Shown here piece by piece: positions 57,060-63,891 of a stretch of 64,000 bases of DNA (positions are counted from its first letter, which is position 1; the number at the start of each line of letters is the position of its first letter). Under the pieces are notes generated by a model. That model did not search any database. It was not told the origin of the DNA and saw only the letters and a program-made list of their open reading frames with translations. The stretch covers positions 1 to 64,000 of the IMG/VR virus record IMGVR_UViG_3300017605_000706; one strand, 5' to 3'. The position numbers and the translations under genes are program-made. This DNA comes from a virus.

Positions 57060-58178
57060 TCAGAAGATAGCGCGATTGTACGCGACGAGTCGACCCAGAG
57101 CAGCTGCGCCGGCAGGAGCCCACTTCGGGTTCTTGGTCACCTGCTTGGGAACAGACTGAACGATCATAGCAGCAGTAGCGCGCTTGATCTCCGCGGACGG
57201 CAAGCGATCGATCCAGACGAAGGCTGCCCAGTAATCCTTCTCAGCGGCGCGGCGCGCGACCGTGATCGCCGCCAGCTCGTACTTGCGCTCCGAGGGCACC
57301 GGCGTCTTCTCGGGATCGTTGGCGATCTGGTCGGGCGTGGGCAGGTGCTTGCGCAGCTCGCGTTGGGCCAAGAACTTGAGCGCGGGGCCGGTACCGACAA
57401 CGCCTGCCAGGATCGCAGCGCCTACCATGTCGCCCTGGCCCGTGGCGTAGTCGCGCGCGAGCGCCGAGTACGCGCGAAGCCCAAGCTCCCACGCGCGGGG
57501 GCTTCCCCACGGCTGCCCGTCGGCGATCGACGACTCGGGCGGCGCGAACTCGATCAGATCTCCCAGGTGCTTGGCGGCAAGCGAGAAGTCCTCGGCTTCG
57601 TTCTTGTACGCAGTCGTAGCGTCGTCGTCTGCGAGAAGATTGGATAGGTTGGGCACGACAGGCGTGCCTGCGAAGAAGTTGGCGATCTCATCGAGCTGAG
57701 GCTGGACCTTGACCTGGACCATGCGGTTGACCATCGCTGCAGAGAGCGTGATGCCGCCCGGGGCCTGATCCGGGTGGTTGCCTGCCATGAGGATGCGCGA
57801 CTTCGGGTGCAGCTGGCGACCGCCTGCGTTACGCTCGAGAGCGAGGCGCAGCATGGGCGCTTCGACAGAGCGCGGGATCGCCGTGATCTCGTCGAGGAAC
57901 AGGACTACAGGCTCGTCACACGCCTGCTCGATCTCGGGAAAGAGCGCGCGCTGGACGTGGCCCTCGTCGACGAATGGCAGGCCCGCGAAATCGGTCGCCT
58001 CCATGTTGGACGCGATCAGCGTGACGCATGGCATGTTGAGTTGCTTGCTGACAGCGCGGGCGATCGCCGTCTTTCCGACGCCTGGCGAGCCGAGCATGAG
58101 GCAGGCGACATTCGCGCGAGCGCACGCGGCGGCGATCTCAGCGGTCTGAGCGAGATTCGAATCGGGGAGCTTGGCCAT
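57060..58178 (-). CDS. MoxR-type AAA ATPase (372 aa)
   Basis: AAA+ of the MoxR/RavA group. Walker A LGSPGVGKT (29-37), Walker B VVLFLDEITAIP, sensor GNHPDQAP and RMVQVKV. Partner of the VWA protein. Energy-dependent remodelling is expected. Confidence 0.85.
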   Translation of the reverse strand: MAKLPDSNLAQTAEIAAACARANVACLMLGSPGVGKTAIARAVSKQLNMPCVTLIASNMEATDFAGLPFVDEGHVQRALFPEIEQACDEPVVLFLDEITAIPRSVEAPMLRLALERNAGGRQLHPKSRILMAGNHPDQAPGGITLSAAMVNRMVQVKVQPQLDEIANFFAGTPVVPNLSNLLADDDATTAYKNEAEDFSLAAKHLGDLIEFAPPESSIADGQPWGSPRAWELGLRAYSALARDYATGQGDMVGAAILAGVVGTGPALKFLAQRELRKHLPTPDQIANDPEKTPVPSERKYELAAITVARRAAEKDYWAAFVWIDRLPSAEIKRATAAMIVQSVPKQVTKNPKWAPAGAAALGRLVAYNRAIF

Positions 58179-58231
58179 GGGATTTACTCAAATTCCTTTC
58201 AGGGTTACAGAAGCACAGACGTGTGAGTCGA

Positions 58232-58453
58232 TCAGGTATTCAAGACAGCTTCGATTTTGCGCTGGTTGATAACGCTCCACTTGTAGTGGGTTGTCGAGAC
58301 AGCCAGCCGTTCGCACGCAGCCCGACACGCGTTAAAGAGTCCAGCGGCGGAATCCTCGCCCCCGACGTCACCGACCTCAAAGGCGTCGTTCTCGTATACG
58401 GCTGTGAAGATCCAGCCCTTATCCCAGTCCAGTGTGATCTTGGTTGGCGTCAC
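58232..58453 (-). CDS. Small hypothetical protein (73 aa)
   Basis: GTG 58453 lies two bases after the upstream stop; a longer frame would run through the upstream gene. Starts MTPTKITLDWDKGWIFTAVY and ends in a basic helix. Its FEVG and WIF strands suggest a small beta domain. Unknown. Confidence 0.62.
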   Translation of the reverse strand: MTPTKITLDWDKGWIFTAVYENDAFEVGDVGGEDSAAGLFNACRAACERLAVSTTHYKWSVINQRKIEAVLNT

Positions 58454-58455
58454 GG

Positions 58456-58677
58456 CTACGCAGCCTCGATCGTCAGCACGAGCTTGCCAACCCACGCGGG
58501 CGTGTCGTCGTTGCCCCACACCTCGATGATGCCCTTCTCGTAGTCGACGTTGACACCGGGCAGCTCAGCGCCGACAGCGTACGGCCCGAACGCCTTCGTG
58601 ACAGTGCAGCGAGAAAAGCTGAACACCATCGTGTCGTGCTGATCCCAGCCCTTCCAAGTAAAGAATGCGCTTTCCAT
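58456..58677 (-). CDS. Small beta-rich hypothetical protein (73 aa)
   Basis: Starts MESAFFTWKGWDQHDTMVFS; ends GIIEVWGNDDTPAWVGKLVL. Aromatic beta-rich composition; adjacent to the previous gene. No family. Confidence 0.62.
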   Translation of the reverse strand: MESAFFTWKGWDQHDTMVFSFSRCTVTKAFGPYAVGAELPGVNVDYEKGIIEVWGNDDTPAWVGKLVLTIEAA

Positions 58678-58696
58678 TGTCTTTTTCTCCTCTGTT

Positions 58697-59092
58697 TCAG
58701 TCGTCGTTATCGTAAGAATTGCGCTGTCGTTCCAAAAGCTCTTGCCTGGTGATTCCGTGCTTGTCCATAAGCGCCTGCACGTGCTGGATAGACTTGGCGA
58801 GCTTCCCGCCGGGAACCGATTCTCTATGGCGCTTGACGGCTCTGATATAACCGTCGGGATCCCCTCGGAGAAGCGTCAGCAGCTCCTCATCAGAATAACT
58901 AGCTGGGGCTGGCGCTGGCCGCGCTTCGATCGCTAGCAGCGTGTTATACAGCCTCAAGAGGGGACAGCTCTCGTTCACACCACCGCTTTTTTCAAGCGCT
59001 TTCTGCAAAGCGCTGCGCAGATCGTATGCGTCATCGGGCGACAGCGTGATCTGCACACACTCGACAGTCGTCTCTGCTTTCTTAGCCTTCAT
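58697..59092 (-). CDS. Hypothetical protein (131 aa)
   Basis: ATG 59092 preferred over a longer frame because it follows CAGGTGAC. Starts MKAKKAETTVECVQITLSPD; helical, charged middle. Unknown. Confidence 0.62.
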   Translation of the reverse strand: MKAKKAETTVECVQITLSPDDAYDLRSALQKALEKSGGVNESCPLLRLYNTLLAIEARPAPAPASYSDEELLTLLRGDPDGYIRAVKRHRESVPGGKLAKSIQHVQALMDKHGITRQELLERQRNSYDNDD

Positions 59093-59123
59093 GTCACCTG
59101 AGACGCCTCTCTCGGTTAAAGAT

Positions 59124-59468
59124 TCACAGCAATCGGATCGACGGAAGATGCGCGAGACGCGCAGGAATTTCCGGGCCGGTCCTGAGAATGATCTGCGCGC
59201 CCGGAGCCCCATCGAGGATCAGGCGCAACATAAAATCAGGCGTCGCGTCGGCGCCGTTAACCAGGATCATCGGAGGCTTTGCCCTCAAGATTGCAGCCCA
59301 GTCAACATGATCGTGATGTATAGCGAAGACTGCCGGCTGATAAGCCTGCAAGATTGCCGTGGTGACGCCCGATCCATACGGTCCTGCCACGACAAGAAGC
59401 GCGTCGTTGCTCCAGTTGAGTTTCTTGAGGACGCCCTCAACCGAGACGACACGATGCTCTTTGGCCAT
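59124..59468 (-). CDS. P-loop-like protein without the Walker Lys (114 aa)
   Basis: VVAGPYGSGVTTAILQAY matches a Walker A frame (GxxxxGxTT) but has Val where Lys is required, and no Walker B Asp is clear (PPMILVNG). It may be an inactive P-loop remnant or a nucleotide-independent fold. Length is too short for a full ATPase. Confidence 0.65.
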   Translation of the reverse strand: MAKEHRVVSVEGVLKKLNWSNDALLVVAGPYGSGVTTAILQAYQPAVFAIHHDHVDWAAILRAKPPMILVNGADATPDFMLRLILDGAPGAQIILRTGPEIPARLAHLPSIRLL

Positions 59469-59490
59469 GTCCCTGAGACGACCTCCGCGC

Positions 59491-59703
59491 TCAGATATTC
59501 ACGACGATCGTTTCAGGATGCAGACGGCGATCGCCTAGCCGACCTTGACGCAAAGCGCCAAGGACCGTCGCTACCTGTGGGCACAAGGGCACCACCTGTC
59601 GGTCCTCTACTTGTACCAGACAGGGCTGATCGCAGGCGATGCTCAAGCGGTCAGACAGGCTCCTGGGAGTCTCAGCCCACGCAAGTACGCGGATCTTGGT
59701 CAT
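59491..59703 (-). CDS. Small hypothetical protein (70 aa)
   Basis: ATG 59703 preferred: AGGAGG lies 4 bases upstream, the best ribosome binding site in the region. Starts MTKIRVLAWAETPRSLSDRL. Contains two Cys. First gene of the minus-strand run and divergent from the last plus-strand block. Confidence 0.7.
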   Translation of the reverse strand: MTKIRVLAWAETPRSLSDRLSIACDQPCLVQVEDRQVVPLCPQVATVLGALRQGRLGDRRLHPETIVVNI

Positions 59704-59796
59704 GTAGCCTCCTACGACGGGTCGACCCGTCGGGGCATTCATGTACTACAAGATCTCCCTAGGCGCTATCACCCCTGGTTGAATGGTCGGTCCGGT

Positions 59797-59880
59797 ATGA
59801 CCGACATCGATTCGAGTAAAATCAATGACTTAGCGGATTCTCTCAGGGCTTTGAATCCTGAGCTGGGGCTGGCGTCTTAG
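59797..59880 (+). CDS. Possible 27-aa leader peptide
   Basis: MTDIDSSKINDLADSLRALN then PELGLAS. Lies in the divergent gap, ends 5 bases before the next start and could couple its translation. No clear ribosome binding site, so this is a weak call. Confidence 0.3.
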   Translation: MTDIDSSKINDLADSLRALNPELGLAS

Positions 59881-59885
59881 CGGGC

Positions 59886-60296
59886 ATGAACGGCAACATC
59901 ACGGTCGGCGAGACGAACTACTCCACGGGCCAGCGCGCGGTGACTCTGGTCAATCCAATCGCGCGGGCGTTCGTTGACAACAAGCGTTACGTCCTGTGGT
60001 TCGGCGCCTACGGGGAGACGCGCCTCATGGTGTGGGCGCGTTCGCTCGAGTCGGCGCTCGATGAGTGCGTCGACTGGATCGCCGACAACGCGCCGGGTCT
60101 ACTGGCCGATGACGGTGTGCATGAGCAGTACAAGCGCCTCGTGGCTGAGGGCGTGGACGAGGAGAAAGCTCAGGAGGAGGCGACTGTCGACACCACGTGC
60201 GCGGGCAACAACGGCCACTACCTCAACTCGTGGGAGTGGGGCATCGTTGCGGAGAACCCGACGCGGGCCCAGGTTCTCGAAATCTTGGGCCGTTGA
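59886..60296 (+). CDS. Small phage-type protein, RSLExAL family copy 1 (136 aa)
   Basis: YVLWFGAYGETRLMVWARSL followed by ESALDECVDW; shares a strand-plus-helix RSLExAL element with the next gene. N-terminal beta-rich part and an acidic helix. Genes from here to about 62700 are somewhat GC-richer, with duplicated leaders, perhaps a recently acquired block. Confidence 0.68.
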   Translation: MNGNITVGETNYSTGQRAVTLVNPIARAFVDNKRYVLWFGAYGETRLMVWARSLESALDECVDWIADNAPGLLADDGVHEQYKRLVAEGVDEEKAQEEATVDTTCAGNNGHYLNSWEWGIVAENPTRAQVLEILGR

Positions 60297-60330
60297 ATTT
60301 TAACTGAACCACCGGAGTCTCAAAGCCATG
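60291..60330 (+). repeat. Duplicated 5' leader, copy 1 of pair 1
   Basis: CGTTGAATTT, 12 variable bases, then a 20-base block ending at the start codon (CGGAGTCTCAAAGCCATGAC). The same layout with identical spacing recurs at 60820-60859. CGGAG is the ribosome binding site. The stop codon of the upstream gene is inside the first block. Confidence 0.8.
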
Positions 60331-60825
60331 ACGAACGCGAACCAAATGTTCTGGCTGTCCACGCGCCCCTACACCTTGGTGGATGCGATCAACCGAGCGG
60401 CTGCGGCGACTGGCTCGGTCCGCTATGCGCAAGCGGCGGCCGGTGCCAACTACAACGGGCATTCGGTGAGCGTGGCCTGGAACGAGTATCGCAAGTACTG
60501 GGTGACCGAGTACTACTGGGGCGAGCGCGTGGTGCTGTACCGGGGGCGCTCACTCGAGCAGGCCCTGCAGGCTGCCAAGCAAGAATACGATCGTGGCGCG
60601 CTCGGTGCCCGCTGCACCTTTACTGCGCGAGACGAGAATGAGGCTGCGGCCGCGCTCGCGGCAGGCTGGTCGCCAACCTCACGAGAGGCGATTAACGCGC
60701 ACTACCGCACGTTCTCTGACGATCGGTTCGGTGAGGTCGGCCATGCGCTCCGAGACAGGACCGACCACCTACTACTGCAAGCAGCTACCGTCGATGAGTA
60801 TCGGGCACTTTGTCGCTCACGTTGA
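60328..60825 (+). CDS. RSLExAL family copy 2 (165 aa)
   Basis: Shares GRSLEQALQAAKQEY and an aromatic beta sheet (VTEYYWGERVVLYR) with the previous gene. Preceded by duplicated leader copy 1. Helical C-terminus. Unknown function. Confidence 0.68.
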   Translation: MTNANQMFWLSTRPYTLVDAINRAAAATGSVRYAQAAAGANYNGHSVSVAWNEYRKYWVTEYYWGERVVLYRGRSLEQALQAAKQEYDRGALGARCTFTARDENEAAAALAAGWSPTSREAINAHYRTFSDDRFGEVGHALRDRTDHLLLQAATVDEYRALCRSR

Positions 60826-60859
60826 ATTTCATCTAGGCAAACGGAGTCTCAAAGCCATG
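60820..60859 (+). repeat. Duplicated 5' leader, copy 2 of pair 1
   Basis: Same as at 60291: CGTTGAATTT, 12 variable bases, CGGAGTCTCAAAGCCATGAC. The downstream gene is unrelated in sequence to the first, so the leader moved or was duplicated independently of the coding region. Confidence 0.8.
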
Positions 60860-61081
60860 ACCAAGAAGCAGTTTGCGGCCTTCTGTCGCAGCGACGCAAA
60901 CTGCGTCACCGCCGTGATCCAGGGTGACGGATATCCCGCTGCGGTACGGCTAGACAGCGACCGCCCCAGCATGCAGCCGGTAAGCGCGTTCGTGGCCATG
61001 CGCTACATCGATCGGTGCTGGTCTGAGCGCGTCGGCGGCTTGCTCGGTTATCGCGAGAATCGGTGGCGGGCCGTTAAATAA
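60857..61081 (+). CDS. Small basic hypothetical protein (74 aa)
   Basis: MTKKQFAAFCRSDANCVTAV followed by a mixed region. Two Cys near the N-terminus. Uses duplicated leader copy 2. Unknown function. Confidence 0.62.
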   Translation: MTKKQFAAFCRSDANCVTAVIQGDGYPAAVRLDSDRPSMQPVSAFVAMRYIDRCWSERVGGLLGYRENRWRAVK

Positions 61082-61101
61082 CTCATTCATCTGATCCGTC
61101 G
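61077..61101 (+). repeat. Duplicated leader, copy 1 of pair 2
   Basis: AATAACTCA, six bases, TGATCCGTCG. Recurs at 61401-61425 with the same spacing. Here it is non-coding leader after the stop codon; there it overlaps the last codons of a gene. Confidence 0.75.
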
Positions 61102-61112
61102 TAAAGGATATC

Positions 61113-61418
61113 ATGACCAAGCGAAACAGCCTCGATCTGGAGTCGCGTCTTGACCGTGCGCTGGCCGCGCCAAAGCCTGCTCTAAAGGCGCCGTTTCAGC
61201 TCGGCCAGTACGTCGAGTTTGTACCTCTCTCAAGCTGCGAAGAGCCGTTTCGCTCCGACGACGTCATGGAGGTGGCGGGCCTCTCCAAGAGCGGTCGCGG
61301 CAAGAAGATCTCGTGGCGCGTTCGCGTATTTACGCTCAACCGCGCTACCGGAGGCGCCTGGGTAAGCGCGGACGTGCTGCAGCCGTACGGCGAGCCGTCG
61401 AATAACTCAGCTACTTGA
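61113..61418 (+). CDS. Small hypothetical protein (101 aa)
   Basis: MTKRNSLDLESRLDRALAAP, then a beta-rich middle that looks SH3-like (QLGQYVEFVPLS, SWRVRVFTLN). AAAGGA before the start. The end of the gene contains leader copy 2 of pair 2. Confidence 0.65.
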   Translation: MTKRNSLDLESRLDRALAAPKPALKAPFQLGQYVEFVPLSSCEEPFRSDDVMEVAGLSKSGRGKKISWRVRVFTLNRATGGAWVSADVLQPYGEPSNNSAT

Positions 61419-61425
61419 TCCGTCG
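61401..61425 (+). repeat. Duplicated leader, copy 2 of pair 2
   Basis: AATAACTCA, six bases, TGATCCGTCG, overlapping the last codons of 61113-61418 and placing CGGAG before the start at 61435. Confidence 0.75.
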
Positions 61426-61434
61426 GAGATGAAC

Positions 61435-61632
61435 ATGCGCAAGACTACGAAGGCAACTCTCGAAGACCGCTTGGCGCAGGTTGTGGACCTGAGGGCGCTT
61501 CTGGTCCCGATCACTTCGGCTGTTGTCTGCGCAGAAACGGTCGAAACCCCTGAAGACTTCGACGCCAATCTTGACGCCGTCGAGGACGGGATCAAGGAGC
61601 TTCTCGCTGCTCTCAAGGAGATTCGGTCATGA
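61435..61632 (+). CDS. Small helical protein (65 aa), possibly readthrough-extended
   Basis: ATG 61435 has GGAG 6 bases upstream. MRKTTKATLEDRLAQVVDL then helix; ends at TGA 61630-61632. The same frame stays open for 26 codons after the TGA and reaches the next gene without a stop, so the pair may be one interrupted gene. Confidence 0.62.
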   Translation: MRKTTKATLEDRLAQVVDLRALLVPITSAVVCAETVETPEDFDANLDAVEDGIKELLAALKEIRS

Positions 61633-61710
61633 AAACGCTGCAATATCGACGGTTGCAATGACCCGGCTTACCTCGGAACCTGCCTCGCCCACCGACTCGG
61701 AGTTGTTCCC
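61633..61710 (+). other. Open zinc-finger-like stretch between two in-frame genes
   Basis: In the frame shared by the genes at 61435 and 61711, these 26 codons read KRCNIDGCNDPAYLGTCLAH followed by RLGVVP, a convincing C-x4-C-x8-C-x2-H zinc motif typical of HNH-nuclease N-termini. No start codon lies inside. Either TGA readthrough, an assembly error, or a broken gene. Confidence 0.5.
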
Positions 61711-61977
61711 ATGCCTTCAACCGACAGCAAGAATCGCATGTCACGAGCCGTGGCCAAGCGCATCGCCAAGGAATTCAAGCGTACTACGCGGCGTGACGCG
61801 TGGGCTTGGACGACAGCGCACGCGGAGATCGTTGACGCGCTTGTGATGGATGAGATCCGCGTCGCATGGACGGCCGACAGCGCCGCCGTCTTTACTCCGG
61901 CTGAGATCATGGAGTTCCGCTCGATGCTCGTCGAGGAACTTGCCGCTGCCGGGTACCCGATGGAGGAAGCCAAGTGA
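61711..61977 (+). CDS. Basic helical protein (88 aa)
   Basis: MPSTDSKNRMSRAVAKRIAK then a Trp-containing helix; GGAG 8 bases before the ATG. In frame with the preceding zinc-like stretch. Ends GTGA on the next gene. Confidence 0.65.
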   Translation: MPSTDSKNRMSRAVAKRIAKEFKRTTRRDAWAWTTAHAEIVDALVMDEIRVAWTADSAAVFTPAEIMEFRSMLVEELAAAGYPMEEAK

Positions 61978-62492
61978 CCGCCCGCATCGAAGTGGATCAC
62001 TCCGAGGACTGCCCCACGCGCATCCGGGGCGGTCGATGCACCTGCGAAGTCCAGGTGAGCGCACGCAACGTGACCGAACCGGTGAAGGCCCGCATCACCA
62101 CCCGAGCCGGCCGCAAGATCCGCCACGTCGCGCCGGGTCACGTGGTGGACGTGGCGACGGGCCAAGGATTGTGGCGCTACAACGCGCCCGGGTTCATGCC
62201 GCGAGCCGTATGGATGGGGATGGAGCCCGGCAGCGGCGCGTGGCTGGACTGGTGGGTCGCGAGGCGCCCCGAGCGAGAGGACCGCGCACCTAAGCAATTC
62301 ACGCTCGGCCGGATGGTTCCACTTCTCGTCCGCGTGATGCTGGCGATCGGGGGCTGGGGTATCGAGGAGCGCAACCGTCTCGCGGATTCGATCATCGAGG
62401 AACTTGCCTTGGAAGAACAACTCGTGCGCGGGGCCTGCGGCGTAGTCTCCGGGCTTATCGAGGCGTGGCAGGCGATCGGGGGATGGTCGTGA
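61974..62492 (+). CDS. Hypothetical protein with CxC zinc pair (172 aa)
   Basis: GTG start overlaps the previous stop. N-terminal DCPTRIRGGRCTCEV is a small Cys cluster, then beta-rich and helical parts with several Trp. GC-richer codons than neighbours. Unknown. Confidence 0.65.
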   Translation: MTARIEVDHSEDCPTRIRGGRCTCEVQVSARNVTEPVKARITTRAGRKIRHVAPGHVVDVATGQGLWRYNAPGFMPRAVWMGMEPGSGAWLDWWVARRPEREDRAPKQFTLGRMVPLLVRVMLAIGGWGIEERNRLADSIIEELALEEQLVRGACGVVSGLIEAWQAIGGWS

Positions 62493-62692
62493 GCCGTTAC
62501 AATCGCAAGACAACGCCGGTGGCTACTCTTCGCGACGACGAGATCTCGCAGGAGATCGCGCTCCGAAAGTCCGACGCCAACCTGAACGAGAAGCACGTCA
62601 CCGTGACCAGCTATACGTGGCCTAGCACGCCTGCGATCACTGGTCGCCGCACGGCTCCGCTTCCGCCCAACTGGGTCGTACCGAAGGTTTGA
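62489..62692 (+). CDS. Small hypothetical protein (67 aa)
   Basis: GTG 62489 overlaps the previous stop (GTGA). MSRYNRKTTPVATLRDDEIS, then a Pro-rich end (RTAPLPPNWVVPKV). Unknown. Confidence 0.62.
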   Translation: MSRYNRKTTPVATLRDDEISQEIALRKSDANLNEKHVTVTSYTWPSTPAITGRRTAPLPPNWVVPKV

Positions 62693-62723
62693 ATAGCCTA
62701 GCACAGCTAAAGGTCAAATTGCC

Positions 62724-62978
62724 ATGTCAAAGATCAAGCTTGTCCCGCCTACGAACACTCACAGCATGTTCACGATCATCACGTACGACGCCGTTGGCGT
62801 GACTCACACAGTTCTTCATGTCGCGCCCTGGAAGTTGACGGCTGTAGGCGCGCAAGGCGAAGTGGTCACGCTGCGCGACGTGGGAGGCCCCCTTGCGACG
62901 ATCCCATGTACTGACAGCGAAGAGGCCCAGAACCTCTCACGGGACATCGCAGACCTCATGGAAGAGACTGAGCGCTAG
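62724..62978 (+). CDS. Small beta-rich hypothetical protein (84 aa)
   Basis: MSKIKLVPPTNTHSMFTIIT, then alternating hydrophobic strands; acidic C-terminus. Unknown. Confidence 0.62.
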   Translation: MSKIKLVPPTNTHSMFTIITYDAVGVTHTVLHVAPWKLTAVGAQGEVVTLRDVGGPLATIPCTDSEEAQNLSRDIADLMEETER

Positions 62979-62980
62979 CC

Positions 62981-63211
62981 ATGCCCAAGACCACCCCTAC
63001 GTATCGAGTCACTGTTTCAGTGTGCGTGCCGGTCTCCCTCACGCTGACGATTCAGCGTGATGAGCACGATCCCGATATTGCCCAGATTATCGCCGTTGAC
63101 GGTCCTATGTACGCTCCGTCTCTGACAACTGTGCGTGAGTGCCTCGACGAAGAGACGCTCACGTATATCGACAAGCAGCTCGCTGCGCTGGCGCTTGAGG
63201 ACGCGCGCTAG
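62981..63211 (+). CDS. Small beta-rich hypothetical protein (76 aa)
   Basis: MPKTTPTYRVTVSVCVPVSL with beta strands, then an acidic helix (LDEETLTYIDKQLAALALED). Starts two bases after the previous stop; may pair with it. Unknown. Confidence 0.62.
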   Translation: MPKTTPTYRVTVSVCVPVSLTLTIQRDEHDPDIAQIIAVDGPMYAPSLTTVRECLDEETLTYIDKQLAALALEDAR

Positions 63212-63215
63212 CGTC

Positions 63216-63425
63216 ATGCCCCGCGCAGAGCTTACCCCAGCGCAGCAGGCACTGTATGATTCTATCCAGAGTAGCGGTGAATCAATCATCCCCAATCGCG
63301 GGCAGACTCGAGAGTCGTCACGCGCGCGGTCCGCGTGGATTCGGACGGCGAAGAGCCTTCGCAAGAAGAATCTGATCGCGCTGCAGCAAGTTGGTGTTGA
63401 TACCTGGAAAGCCTCTAGGCTATGA
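63216..63425 (+). CDS. Small winged-helix-like protein (69 aa)
   Basis: TPAQQALYDSIQSSGESIIP, then SAWIRTAKSLRKKNLIALQQ and VGVDTWKASR fit a short winged helix (two helices, recognition helix, hairpin). Probably a DNA-binding regulator of the accessory block. Confidence 0.62.
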   Translation: MPRAELTPAQQALYDSIQSSGESIIPNRGQTRESSRARSAWIRTAKSLRKKNLIALQQVGVDTWKASRL

Positions 63426-63435
63426 AGCAAACTGG

Positions 63436-63861
63436 ATGATCTACGCGCTAAGATCGGGGTCGGCGCGCCCTCCAGCGCGTGTAACACGTTGGCCAGGGAT
63501 CGCGTTTCCTATCCCATTCCAAGAATGGCGAGGCCGCATATACCGCGGCCTCTTTTTCGGTGTGCACGGAGTGAAGGAAGGCTCACCTATTTGGTCCGGC
63601 GTGGTGCGCGCGCGGACCTGCGACTACGTTGACTACAAGTCGACTATGATCGCCTCTAACGCAAACTCGCTGCGTCACTTCATCGCGACCGGAGAGCTTC
63701 CTCCGCGCGTCGAGGACGCGTTTGGGTGCTGGCTGCACGAGCGGTTAGCTCAAGGTACACGCAGCCTTGATATGATTCCTCTCGAGATTCACGCTATCGC
63801 TGACCCTGCTGCGTATCAAGCTGCGATCAGAGCTTACCAGAGCGCGTCAGCGCCCTTCTGA
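63436..63861 (+). CDS. PWEIH-family paralogue 17 (141 aa)
   Basis: Landmarks RGRIYRGLFFGVHGV and SLDMIPLEIHAIADPAAYQA; Trp replaced by Leu. ATG 63436 chosen; the frame also runs back to 63391. Far from the other copies, at the right end of the window. Confidence 0.7.
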   Translation: MIYALRSGSARPPARVTRWPGIAFPIPFQEWRGRIYRGLFFGVHGVKEGSPIWSGVVRARTCDYVDYKSTMIASNANSLRHFIATGELPPRVEDAFGCWLHERLAQGTRSLDMIPLEIHAIADPAAYQAAIRAYQSASAPF

Positions 63862-63891
63862 ATAAGCCAGGCGCTGGTTCGTCTCAGAGAC

